Shown piece after piece: positions 1-11,600 of a DNA stretch of 64,000 bases (positions within the stretch are counted from its first letter, which is position 1; every line of letters starts with the position of its first letter). The stretch comes from Valencia hispanica (taxonomy: Eukaryota > Chordata > Actinopteri > Cyprinodontiformes > Valenciidae). A program made the position numbers and the translations under genes. The notes under the pieces were generated by a model. The model was not told the DNA's origin and did no database searches. It worked only from the letters and a program-made list of their open reading frames with translations. The DNA is taken from assembly GCA_963556495.2 (NCBI GenBank), contig OY747704.1, positions 33,654,001 through 33,718,000 on the forward strand, read 5' to 3'.

Positions 1-172
1 ACCTAGTCTGGGTAGAGGCTAATATATTCTACTAAAATATATATAATTGTAAGAAACAATCAACAGAAAGTAAAATCACACCAAGAAAATTTTTTCAAAA
101 AGTAATCTAAGGAAAAAAAAAACAATAAAACAAATCGACCCCCTTTGATATTGTCATACTTCATGATTCACA
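1..172. other. Flank of retroviral element, no gene seen
   Basis: AT-rich sequence with an A-run near 111-123. Read on the minus strand, a short purine tract (AAAGGGGG) lies near 141-148 just past the end of env, where a polypurine tract would be expected. No LTR start could be fixed, so the 3' LTR of the minus-strand element is either outside the window or too decayed to see. Confidence 0.3.
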
Positions 173-2515
173 TCACTGCTTTAAGTGTGAGACGGGGTGA
201 AGGCACGATTGTGTAGCTACCGTCAGGCACTGGCACCAGCTTGTGCTTGTGGGACAGGGGGAAGCTATGAATCGCAGTGTGAGAAATGTCATGGAGTCCA
301 TTCTTGCTTGCAATTGTTTGACCTGCCTGTAGACGGTGTAAGCCATCAACGCTGTGAAGACCCACCCATTTACAAGTGCAATTACTGTGAATGTCAAGGT
401 GTGTGTTTCTGTCCAATCAGCTTTCTGGGGAAAGCTAGGGAGGGGAGTCAAAGTCAAGGCCGTAGGGGTGAGGCTGAAGTTAATCAATTTGGTCCCCTCC
501 TTCAAAAGTTGTTTCTCAATTTCGGTATCAATCGTGACATTATATCCCTAAAATGCATCCATGATCTCGATCTCAGTGTCATCCTATGTGAACTACTGTC
601 CCTTGTGGGATATTGAGTAACATAGTTTGGTTTAGAAACTTTACCTTGGTGAATGTTGATCATATGACATCAAAGCTTCTGCTACTGGTGTGCTCTCTAG
701 CCATCGGTTACCTGCCCGTTCAACTTTGGTTTCCATACCTTCATCTTTTAATGTCATTGTAGCTTGACAATTTTGTTGAGGGGCGTCATCCCTCAAACCA
801 CAGAGGTAATCAGTTACCTCTCTAATGAACGGGTTACTTGGGCACACCCAGTGGAGATCTTTAGTTTTGGTGCATAGGTCTAGGTTTGGAGTGAGGTAAA
901 GTTTGGGATCGTTGTCATGGTAGGCTAGTATGGATGGGGTTTTTAAATGTAGGTGGGTGTTACCCTTCCAAAAACCAACATTTAGCAATGATTTAAGCCT
1001 ATATATATATTCATTTTTGTCAATGATGGGAAGGTTCAGCATGAACCCAAGTTCAAAATTATCTGGATTAACAAAAATGGGAATTGCACTACCCTAGCTG
1101 TATGCCAGGTGAATTTGTGAGGGTTGCAATGTGTTTGTAGTGGTAGTTTTGAGAATATTTTCAACAAGTTCTAAGGCAACTAAATATGTAGGAATTCGTC
1201 CTTCCACCAGACTGTCTACAGATGAGCCAACTTCTCTAATAAGATCCTGCATTAAATCCCTCACCACCTGTGTGTACATCATGTCATGGTTCCTGGGTGT
1301 TTGTGTTTTGTTTTTCCTTATTTAGTTCTATTATGTTTTAGTTGTTCTTTGTTTCCCTCTGGTGGTCTTGTGTTTGGTTGCCCTGGTTTGTGTTAATCTC
1401 TTTTTTCCCCAAGTTCCTATTAATACTTATCCTTTATTAGTCCCAGTTAGTTGTTATATTTAATTCCTCCTTCTGTTTTCCAGTGTTTCCTTAGATTCCC
1501 TTCCAGACTTATTATCTTTAATTTCTTAAGAGTCTTCTGTCTCCCAGCCTTTTTACCTCCTATCCCAGTTGATTACTTCTACCTGCTCTCTCCCTCCCAC
1601 CTGCATCTGCTCCCACTAATTGATCATTGGTCTTCTCAGTCACTTTCTCATTTCCTCCCCAGTATATATTCACCTCTCCTTCAGTCACTACTCGCTGGTT
1701 CGTCGTCACTCTTCCCTCTCTGGTTCCTGCCTTCCTTGTTGCCCGTCTGGTTCCTGTTTCCCCGTTTGCTGCCTTTTGATCCTCCTGAGTTATGTAAGTT
1801 CCCTGTCCTTGTTTTCATTAAATCATTTTGTTTATACTTGCTGCATTTTGGGTCCTCCTTATTACCAAACATGACACATCAAGTCATTTTTCACAACATC
1901 TGAGAGAGCTTGCAGGGCATGCTGGGTGTTATTAATCAGAGTAGAATGTAGATTGACAGTCACTATTGTGCCTTGAAAGGTCTTAGATTGTGCTTTTAAC
2001 AGTCTCTGTTGAACGAGGAGTTTCTGTATGATTTCTGGCATTTCGTCCTCTGGTTCGGTTACGTGTCTCTGAAGTGTTTTCAAGCTGACAGTGTTTGCCG
2101 CAGAGAGTCCAATTGAGAATAAGGATCCTAACGCGGTCGCTGTCGTGATCAGGCCACCTAAGAATCTTTTCGGCCGCTTGCTGCCGCTGAGGTCTTCTTC
2201 CGTAACTATGAACTTTTGCAGTTGTTTTAAGATGTAAGTTGTGCTGACTTTGGCATGTTTAATGGTGTTAAGGGCCTGAGTTAGTTGTTGTCTTCCCTCA
2301 GTGAGCTGAGGGGGAGGCCGCATGTGTTTGCGGTACACATCCCACGGATCCAGGCGCACAAAGATTCGTTGTGTGTGGAGTCTGCAGTGGGTGATGAGCA
2401 GGCCTGGGGTATCCTGCAGGATTATTCCTGTCGGTGGTCCTAATTCTACCATTCCGGTTTGTAGTGCAACTGATGAGCCCAAAATGATGCCAAATATCCA
2501 GAAGGCCTCCATCAT
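173..2515 (-). pseudogene. env: Env-like class I fusion glycoprotein, broken
   Basis: The frame starts with a hydrophobic signal-like segment (about residues 4-20). A furin-type RPKR site lies at residues 114-117 (genomic 2165-2176), followed at once by a glycine/alanine-rich hydrophobic stretch typical of a fusion peptide and then a leucine-rich helix that could be a heptad repeat. A cysteine-rich segment follows around 780-890, and a membrane anchor with a short basic tail at about 331-400. The N-terminal subunit is short (about 117 residues) and the C-terminal one long, unlike the usual large retroviral SU. All pieces lie in one frame, but it is cut by a solo LTR at 1282-1876 and by stops at 1094-1096, 641-643, 584-586 and 548-550. 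The assignment rests on topology and motifs, not on a match to a named family. Confidence 0.7.
1282..1876 (+). mobile_element. Solo LTR inserted in env
   Basis: The 595-bp segment starts TGTCATG and ends CATGACA, obeying the TG...CA rule, and is flanked by an exact 5-bp duplication CATCA (1277-1281 and 1877-1881). A TATATATT box lies near 1662-1669 and an ATTAAA polyadenylation-like signal near 1819, both in plus orientation, fitting an LTR promoter and R/U5. No internal region is present, so this is a solo LTR left by LTR-LTR recombination. Its 3' part resembles 51,205-51,340 and, in reverse, 29,015 onward, so the family is dispersed locally. The plus-strand reading frame at 1451-1903 lies inside it and is not a gene. 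Confidence 0.85.
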
Positions 2516-2617
2516 GCAACAGAGAGGGTTTGATTACTAAAGTGGATTTACAACTGGGTTTGTTAGTGGTTTAGTGCATGCCAGGGTGAGTTTACCGCAT
2601 GCACTGGTGTGCTATCA

Positions 2618-3460
2618 TTATGCAGTGGTGTCTCCCACCTCTGTTGGGGAGCAGGGTTTGACATATGGTTTTATTTGGTTGGCATGAACCCATTTGTATG
2701 CTAGGGTCAGCCTTGGTTTTGAAACCCTTAGTCTGTAAGCCACCGGGGAGAGTTTCCCCACAATTTCAAAGGGGCCAGTCCAACTTGGGAGGAACTTTCT
2801 GGACCGTCCTGTTGGCTGGGCGAAACGAAAATAGAAAACCTTGTCACCCACCTCAAATTCACGGTCAGTTGCCCTTTTATCATAGTAGGCCTTAGAGCCT
2901 TGTGCGCTGGCTTCCAAGCTGCTGACATATTTCTTCAGCATGCTCACGATGGTACGGTTCATCCTTTCAACTTGACCTGATGACTGTGGGTGATAAGGGA
3001 GGTGGAATTTGACCTCTACCCCTAAAATGTCAAAGAGTGAAGTCATGACACTCGAGGTGAAGCGTGTTCCCCTATCTGAGTCAATGGAGAGGGGAAGCCC
3101 CCAGGGGCTGAAAACATGGTTCAGTAAAAGAACAGCAGTCGGGACTGCTGTATCGTTCGGTGCCAGCAGGCGTTCGACCCATTTGGTGAAGCTACATGTG
3201 ATTGTTAGCATATATTTGTTTCCTCTAGACAACTTTGGGACGGGTCCAACCCAGTCAATTTGCAAATGGGACCAAGGAAATGTCACCTCCTTTTGCTGAA
3301 GGGGTGCCCGAGTAAGTGGTTGGGACGGTTGAAACTGACAGCAGGTCAGGCATCCCTGGATGTAGGCGTGGGTGTCACGGGCCATTGACGGTCAGTACGC
3401 CACCTGTCTGAGGGTATCAAGTGTGGCTTTGTAGCCTCTGTGCCCACCCACTGGGGTGTC
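2618..3460 (-). pseudogene. pol: Retroviral integrase, interrupted and internally deleted
   Basis: A zinc-binding HHCC-type segment (H-x-G-H-x-G then C-x2-C) runs from about 3,460 to 3,340. A TGA stop at about 3392-3394 falls where the usual tryptophan of the YWP motif would be. The catalytic core shows the three acidic residues in [14 protein letters not shown] and GQVERMN, with exactly 35 residues between the second Asp and the Glu, as in DD35E enzymes. About 25 residues after the Glu the sequence jumps to the GDKVFYF / GPFEIV C-terminal module, so most of the region between core and C-terminus has been lost. The GPF-x-I...VAYRL signature resembles Ty3/gypsy integrases. Confidence 0.88.
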
Positions 3461-3864
3461 ATGGGCGTAGGCTAACATGACCCCCCTATGATCTGCGGGG
3501 ACGACCCAGCGCAGCGGGCTCTGTCCCTGAGGGGAGTAGACCAGCAAACCCTTCTCTAGTTTAAGGTGTGGTAACTTACGACGAAGGTCCTTGAGGTCCT
3601 TACTGTCACCTGTAGATGGTGGAGGTGGCCCTGTCTGTGAATCTTGACTTAACAGTTCCCTTATGACATGTATGTCAGGGTCCTGCTCCTGCATGTCAAT
3701 CAGGTCTGTGTTACCAGGTTTCCGCCCAAGGTGCAGTGTTTCTCCGGAGTTCTGGGGGTCCTCGCTTCTCTCCCTCGCCTGTCGACGGTTGACGGCGCAG
3801 ATGTCATGAGAGTTTGAAAGGGGGAGCCATTTTTCCTGGAATTCCCATTGGGTTCCCTGCTCCG

Positions 3865-4433
3865 CCCCTAGTTTGGCAAGGCGATTGGCTTCGTCGTTGC
3901 CATCCTTGTCTGGAACTAACATTCGAGAATGACCTTTAACCTTTTTCCAGTAAACCACGATGCCATGGTCAGAGGTGAGGAGGTCACACGCCAGGAACAG
4001 TTTGACATCTTTGTTTCTGGACTCTTTCATTCAGTTCTCCTTCCAAATGGGGAAGTGAGAAATGAAACTGCCGAGCATAATTTGAGTCAGAGCAAATTAC
4101 AAGCTGTTTGAAATCCAGGACAGTAGCCTGCTGGAGGGTAATGAGTACTGCTGCGATTTCAGCGTACTTGCTGGACTTTGGACCCAATCGGTAGTGATCT
4201 GGTTTGGTGGTTTCGCATCCCAGCCAGACAATGCCAACTCCTGCTCGAAGCTGGCCTTCCTGAATGAAGGAGCACCCATCAATGTAGGCCTTGGGTAATC
4301 CCTGGCACACATTCTCGTCAAAGTAACGATGGCTGGATGAGGACAGATGGACAGCGGCAGGTGTGCACAGCGGTGTTAAAACGGAGTCACACTCACAATG
4401 CTGGCAATCTGCCAGCCCTTGACCTAACACCAT
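3865..4433 (-). pseudogene. pol: RNase H domain of pol, frameshifted
   Basis: All four acidic positions of a retroviral RNase H can be read: Asp in AYIDGCS, Glu in KYAEIAAV, Asp in CSDSNYA and Asp in GNDEANRLAKLG. The first three are in the frame of the RT and the last is in the frame of integrase, so a frameshift lies between them near 4,030. The KVKGHS motif before the final Asp matches the family. The roughly 400 bases between this domain and the integrase zinc finger encode a linker in the integrase frame. Confidence 0.85.
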
Positions 4434-4826
4434 TTTGTTGTTCTGACCATACTTTACCTCTGACCACTCTCATGTCCTGATCATGTTTTTGTTTCAATGC
4501 AGCGCTCAGACAGTGGGAGGAAAAACCTGCCTCAAGGTGAAACGCTTTATCTTTGTCTGGGTAGGCCAGACATGGAGCTGAAGCAAGTTCCCGTTTCAAA
4601 AGTTGGAAAGAGGATTCTTGGGGCTCTCCCTCATGAGAACGGTGTGTCATCCCACAGGAGCTCAGTGAGGGGTCTATCTATTTCTACGTAATCTTCGATA
4701 AACTGCCGGGAGTAATTACACACCAAGGAAACTCCTGAGTTCTGACAGATTCTCTGGGGCTTTTATGTCCTGAATGGCTCTGATCCTGCCTGCTTGGGGT
4801 TCAATGCCATGAGGACCCACCAACAA

Positions 4827-5441
4827 CTACCTTCGTTCGGCACCACTGGCCCTTAGAAAGCGCCAGCTTGGCACCTGCTGTTGCGAGCTGACTGAGCACA
4901 TGGCGGAGTTCGGCCAGATGCTCCGACTCCTCATCAGGATGTCATCGACATTAATGAGGTTCCCTCGGATTGTAGCATCAGCCATGGCTTTGTGGAGGAA
5001 AATGTTGAATTCTGCCGGTGAATTTGAATAACCAAAGGGGCAGCGGTTCCAAGTATATTGATGATTTCCAAAGGAAAAGGCCAGCTTATACTGGTGTGCC
5101 GGATCCACCTTCATTGTCCAGAAACCATTTGCCACATCTACTGTAGAAAAGAAACGGGCATCCTTCACTTTGGGCAGCTCCTGATCTAAGTGGATCATCG
5201 GCCATCGTGAGAGGGGTACCTGTTTATTCAGAGCACGGTAGTCAATGGTCAGGCGCCATTTTCCGGTCGGCTTTAACACCGGCCAGATCGGGGAGTTGTA
5301 CGTGGAGTTACACTCACGGATGATCTGTTTCTCTAGCAGCTTATCAAGGATCTCCTGGATCGACTCATAAGCAGCAAGACGGATCTTGCACTGGTGCACA
5401 AAAGTGGGGGGTGCATTTGGGTTCGTTGGAATACGAACCAT
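4827..5441 (-). pseudogene. pol: Reverse transcriptase, decayed
   Basis: Fingers and palm are readable: SPIWPVLKPTGKWRLTIDYR, then the first catalytic Asp in STVDVANGFW, then the SPAEF segment. The YxDD motif has become NVDD, so the aromatic residue is lost although both Asp remain. The ANGFW sequence resembles spumaretroviral RTs (established knowledge of that family) more than orthoretroviral ones. The frame ends at 4,827 in the palm, and the thumb and connection between 4,826 and 4,433 are fragmentary. Protease, RT and the start of RNase H share one frame. Confidence 0.88.
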
Positions 5442-5630
5442 GTGGAGGTCAGTGACCTCACAATCATGGGAGTCCCTAGATAAGATTGACTGAAATTCAT
5501 AGAACAGTTCTTTAAGTTCCCTTTTCTCAGCCTCTGTTTCTAGTGCATCAGCTTTTTAAGCTGCTAGTTGGTTTCCGCTTCAAAACCAGGATATGGTTCA
5601 GCGGAGGGACTCTGGTCCTCCTGGACTGGC

Positions 5631-6870
5631 TCAGCTGAATGAGTCGTCAGGGCGTACACCATTAGGTCGCCGTCGGATGGACTCCTTAGGTAAAGCTTCG
5701 TGCCGCTTTACCTTGATCATTTTGGAAGGGAATGTGAGCAACATGTCTGAAGAGGAATGTTTGTCATTCATGAACAGAGGAAGATCCCCTATGACCGGGA
5801 CTGAAAGTTCAAAATCATGAAATGAGCAGTCTATAAGCATGCCAAGAGGCTTTCCGGCTGTCACCGGGACTGCAACTTGGGTTGGATTTTCAACCACCAG
5901 GTAGGCTGAACGATTGTTCAACTCAAGAATGGGTGTACCGCAAGCAGCAAGGTTCAGTTCCAGGAAGTAGGGGAGTGTATTGCGTATTGACACCCCTGCT
6001 GTTCTTGGTGGTATCAGCATGCTATTCTCACTAGCAGCCTGGCAGGCCTGAGGGATGGTCTGGCCTGAAAGCATGACTTCAGGGTTCATCAGGAAGGGTT
6101 CTGCAGGTGCGCTGGCTCGCGTCCAAAGGACCTGGTTGAAAGTGTCCAGCTGTGTGCCGAGCCGAACCAGCAGATCTGCTCCGATGCACACGGGGGGGTC
6201 TAGATGGGGAACAATGCTGAAAACATGTGAAAGCTGTTTTGGCCCGATCCGCACCCCAAGGGTGCAGAGCCCAACCGCTTTCAGGGGGAGCTGAGGCCAT
6301 TCAGCTGACAGGAGTCTGTGCCTGCGTGTCACACTAACCAGCAGGGGGTCTTCCTGACACTGACTGTCAAAAACTTCCTTACTGACTGCTGATTTATCTA
6401 GCCAGAGTGCTAGAAGCACATCTGAGATGCAAGTGTCACCAATGTGTATGCCTTCAACCACTCGGGGGCTGTAGAGCTTTGCACCTGTTTTCTTTAAGGA
6501 GCAGAGAAATGATGCATGACTGCGGAGGGGGATTCCCTGCCTGACTGAGCTCACCGGTGCAGCTGAGGTGTTCAGGACCGCCTCTTGCAGTGACATTAGC
6601 TTTGACAGGGGTTCCCTGGGCTCATCTAAGCTGGCTACCTGATGGTTGGAAGCTGGATGCCTGCTGTCTTAGCCTAGTGGCTTTGGCACCTCCACCTGGG
6701 CCCAGAGTTTCCCCTGCTGGCAATCGATGAGAGGGGCCAGCCTCTCGAGCAGGTCCTGTCCAATGAGGAGAGGCTCTGTGTCTAATGTGCAGACACAGAC
6801 TGGGTGAACCAAGGTCATGTTCTGGAAATTGATGTCCAGCCACACCCGCTTAGTGATGCATGACTGATTT
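5631..6870 (-). pseudogene. pol: Two retropepsin-like modules and pol spacer
   Basis: A first module (about 6,870-6,660) keeps only the C-terminal retropepsin half, ending in LLIGQDLL followed by a GKLWAQV strand. A second, nearly complete module (about 6,420-6,110) starts with a degenerate active-site motif, DKS in place of D-S/T-G, and ends with CIGADLL and a similar VLW strand. Downstream to 5,631 is a beta-rich spacer containing a LIPPRT-type motif, as found between protease and RT in Ty3-like elements. A stop separates the first and second modules at about 6,670. The active site of the second is lost and that of the first is not present. Confidence 0.65.
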
Positions 6871-6880
6871 TGTAATGGAT

Positions 6881-8640
6881 TTAAAAATGCATCTTAATTA
6901 ATCTGATTAGCAGCAGGTTAATTCAGCACTACCATGCTTCCATAAGCTACAGCACAAAGCATAATTGCTGCTTCGGAGCGGCAACGTGCAGAACTTGTCA
7001 GAAACAACAGTTAAGATGAATTACCATTCAAAAGCCAAACACAGCACAATGCTCCTCAATGAATCCCATCAAAACGTCTGCCAAATATTTCTATCAGCTT
7101 AGTCAAACTCCAAAAGCAGAAGATTATCACCAGGAAAAGTTGCAAACCTTATCGCTTTAAGATCTGGCCGAATAATCTGAACAACTGTTTATTCAGTGTG
7201 TGCGGTTTATTTATTTTTTTCCTAGCGGCCTCACACGGACGCACCATTAATGTTGTAACTATTAATAATAAAAAGTTGTTGTCTGGTTTTCTGAGCATCA
7301 ATAATTATAATCAATAATTTAATATTAATATAATTATTGATGAGGTTCGCGTTTAACCTGTTTATTAAAGATATACGGGCACCAATCTCAGAAATGAGAA
7401 GACGTGGAGTTCGTCCGCAGGGTTAAAACAAACTTTACAGCACACACTGAAATAGCACAGGAAACTTCTCGTTACTTAAGGGAATTTATTAATGAAATAG
7501 GTCAACCTTACAGATTACATTTCATTCATAATTTCCATTTATTCTAACGCATGCAAAAATATAGAACAAAGTTAATGTCGAGGGAAGGGGCGTGTGTGTG
7601 CGGCTGTGTGTGCGTGTGTGTGTGGCGAGCGAATGGGGGGGTTCAGCTCACCCACTCAATGCGATAAATAACTCAAGCCTTATCAATTGGCGCGATCGGT
7701 TCACAAAGGGAGACAAAGGAAGACCGCGTGGTGATTCAACAAAGGCTAGTGTCATTAGCAATGGTGGCTTGGACAAAGGAAACGGGGCGACGGAGAAAGG
7801 AGATCAACGGAAGACCACGCGACCTGTCTAAACAGACACGTGCCGACCGCAGCAGACAATAAAACAAGCCAGGAAATAATACAATATAATATACTGCTTC
7901 TGGTTGCAACCAAAGTCAAATATTAAAACACAAAAAGCATGCACATTCAGGGTCGGTGTACAGCGACAGACGACCAAGAATAACAGTGGTTAACAAATTG
8001 ACAATAGAGATATCAATTACTCTCCATATTTATGAGTAAGTTTAGCCATCTGATGGATGTGTTGGAGCAAGGATGCATCTAAAAGTTGCAGGATGGTAAT
8101 TCTCAAGGGCACCCCTGCTCTAGAGTACCTTGTGTGTGTTGTGAATTAAGACTTGGTAAATGTATCGATGTTAGGGACCTCGCAGTAAAGCATAAAGGAC
8201 ACAGGTGTTTAATTCAAAATGTGGGTTTTTATTTACCCAAAAATAGGAAAATTTTGCAAATTCACAACTTGGCCAGTCATGCTGATAAAAGAGGTTAACT
8301 CAAAAAAACTAGACTCAAAATCAAACTAACACAACCTCCTACAAACATAAGACAAACTGACCTCCTGAACAAACGTATTGGGCAACTTAAATACTGGTTT
8401 AGCTAAACCATATGACACACAAGGGGAAAACAAAATGGCTGCCACATAACAGACTAAGATAGAACAAATAAACTCTAAAGAATTCCCCCCCCCAGGCAAT
8501 GAGGCAAGTAGTTCAGTCCAATGAGACTGTCAGCAGTACTTCAGGTCCGTCATCCCTTAGCCACGCCTTTTGCCAACCAGGAAGGAGATGCCAAACACCC
8601 AGGTAACTCAAACAAAGAAAAATGTATCAGCACAACATAT
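6881..8640. other. No gene recognised
   Basis: AT-rich sequence with a short GT-rich tract (about 7,591-7,624) and a C-run at 8,484-8,492. Short frames at 7,592-7,831 and 8,086-8,298 show no recognisable motif and are probably chance. Parts may be unidentified repeats. Confidence 0.3.
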
Positions 8641-11600
8641 AATTATGACCTTGCAGTGTTAACATGTGTGCACTCCATATAAACATTGTAAGGTGTAATG
8701 GGAAAATAAACAAAGAAACCATCTATTGGATGATAAATAAGATATTTAAAATAGTGACTTGAAAGTAAACTATAGTGAAACAAACTAGAGGTGAGGTGTT
8801 GACCGTACCCTGTGTGGCTTGCCATCACAACCGAGTTCAATTGAATTGGAAATCTGTCTGTATGGCAGACTCTGATGTCATGGAGTTGCATGATGCTTTG
8901 TGCACAATATGATGATCCTTCGTTGTTGTGACTGGAACTCTCGCAATATGTATATTGACACTTATGTGCCCATTGGTTCCAAAGTTGAGCGACTGAGCCA
9001 TTAATAAGACCTCCCTGCCTCTTGTAGCCCACACTGTAATCCCTTTGAGTTCCAAGTACCGGTAGAAAGTGTGTTGCAGGTAATATGGTCAATAACATAT
9101 ATTTTGTGAATAGCTTTTACCACATAGCATTTATATTTGGCAAAAAAGAAAACTCACCTTCAACATTTTCTATACTTGCCTAAACATAGTCAGGGTCTAG
9201 GGGGACACAAGCCATTCCAGCTGTAAATTAAGACACAATGTATCTTCATTGGTTTGTCCAACATTCAAGGGAAAATGTTGAAAATATGCAAGTGCTCAGT
9301 ATACACTGATGATTATACTATCATAAATCATTTGAGTGGGGTCATAATTACATAAATCATGGCATAACGATGATTATAATTAAATCCTGTCAAACACCAA
9401 TGACGGCTTTCTAACAATCCGCTCATTCTCTCTCTTCCCATTTTTCTATTATCTTCCATTACTTCTTCCAACAGATTGTTACTTTATGAATTACACACAT
9501 TATCCCTTGGACAGGTCATTTCTATTGCTTATTAATGACATTCTTGAAAGACACTGATAAATACAATGTATGATGACAAAGTTCTAGGAATTAATCTCTA
9601 TTTCAGGAATTGTCTCAAATTCATTAATCCATCTAATTACCACAGATTTCACAGAATATCAATGTCCTGATTTGTCTTTTTCTGTTTTTTTGCACTCTCT
9701 CGCTCTTTTTATGTCTGTCTCCACCATAAGCCCTTTATCATTAGACTTATGGATTTCTTCATAATAAATGAGTCTGTCTTGAGAGAAGGAGGAAATGTTT
9801 TTTGCAGAGTGATGCATTTTGTACATTATCAGATTACATGTCTTGTTGGTCAAAACCTGCCTTTTCTGAGTTTAAGAGGCCACTAATCAAAAAGGACAGT
9901 GATATGCATAGATCTGTTTCTATATTCTGTCATTGACTTAAGAACAATTGGTCGACTTCAGAAATGTTGTGTTTTTTTATAATCCAACTGAGTGCACATT
10001 AATCAACAACAGAAATGCATCCAAGTCATCAAAGATTGCCGAAGGTTCAAAGAGTTTGAACATCCTGTGATTATTCCTTTTTATTTGATTTGCTTTGATT
10101 TTATTTTGGAGTTGATTGCAAGGTTTTCCAGCCTTGCTCTGCTGACAAGAAGATCAGCTTTGATTTTGTTTCTTCTTTTATGAATGTCTAAAGACTGGTT
10201 TCAGCTATGCAAATTGGAATGTGAAAATCATGAAAAGCTTTATCAAGTTTTTATATGGAAAGAGACTTTGGTTTCAAAAGAAAGAACACAAAAAACACCA
10301 TCCTCTAAAACCTATCCATTTATTTTACCTGCTTAATCCTTGCAGGGCCACCTAGCTCTGAAGATCAGTACACTGTAGACAGTAAACCAGTCCCAGCAGG
10401 GTAACTTAGACCCACGTGCTAAACACAAAGGCATGCACATAGTAAAGGCCATAACTAAGACCAATAATGTTTTCAGATATCGAGAGGAGGCCGGAGTACC
10501 CTCTGTTCATTTCTATTTTGTCTTAGTTCTGTATTTGTTTATATTAGCATGTCATTCTTGTTATTGGATTTTTAAAAATTTTCTTCTGTAATGTTGTGTT
10601 AACATGATTCTCTTTCCTCTGGTCATTTGTTTTGGTGATATACATGGTGATATACAAATAAACTTGCACTGAAAAAACCAAGAGGTATGTGAGGACAATA
10701 TGCAAACTCAGAACAGAAAGGGCTCAGGCAACAGTACAAACATTTGCACCAACATGCAGCCCTCTTCTAAAAATCTATATTTTTGTATTCCATCCATCCA
10801 CCTTTCTGTATATTATTTTAAAAGTTTGTTAAATATGTCTCAATTCAATCACAGATGTCAGCTCAAGCTTACTTTATTTTATATGCTTTGTCTGTATTTT
10901 ACTGCTATTTTTATTTTACCCCTTAATCATGTAAAGCACCTTGAATTACCTTGTTGTTGAACATGTGCTATACCAATAAAATTGCCTTGCCTTTCCTTAC
11001 CTTGCCAAGGTCCCAACTACAACACTAAAAGTGAGACGTTGGTGTTGGCATCTCCCAACAAAACTAAATTCCTTATACCTGTTGTTAGTCTACCATCTCT
11101 GATTGTTTGAGTCGCTCTTAAAACAAGATATACCAGCGCGTTTTTAAGAATTACATGTTTAGCACAGCGTAAACACTGGTCATTAGGTTTTATTATTTTA
11201 AAAGCAAAGTTCCTGAGTTTTGTAGTAGAACCATGATCTGTTGTAAGTTTTGTCACCACTTGATTAACTGCATTAGAACTGAAAAACCCAAAGATAAATT
11301 ATCAACAGATAACATTAAAACAGAGTAAACATGCTCACTTTAGCTTCAAAATTTAGGACAGTGCTCAATGTGAATCTAACCATAATCAGCAGGGGCAAGA
11401 ACATTTCTTTAAGTGCTGTATGTTTCGAATTATATGTTTAGAGAAAAGATGTGCATGTTAGGTGACATATCTGGGCCTTTTCTAAAATAAGTTTTGAGCA
11501 TAAGAAAGCAAACTCTGAAGGCCTTTCTATAGAGTTATTGTTTATGGCAGGTAGTGTGATTAAAAACAAGATATTAGTGTAACAACTGATACAAGTGTTC

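Larger units (their letters stand above)
170..6880 (-). mobile_element. Endogenous retrovirus-like element, 5'-truncated
   Basis: The minus strand carries, in order, protease-like modules, reverse transcriptase, RNase H, integrase and an envelope-like glycoprotein, which is the layout of an env-bearing retrovirus or Ty3-like element. No gag or 5' LTR is visible: coding similarity stops near 6,870 and the sequence beyond is non-coding. The RT has a foamy-like ANGFW motif, while the integrase ends in a Ty3-like GPF module, so the lineage is ambiguous. The reading frame is broken by at least one frameshift (around 4,030), several stops, an internal deletion in integrase and a 600-bp insertion in env. 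It is an old non-functional copy. Confidence 0.85.

Noticed and set aside
1451..1903. 150-codon plus-strand frame
   Set aside because: Lies inside the solo LTR, low-complexity Leu/Pro/Ser composition from pyrimidine-rich DNA, no domain.
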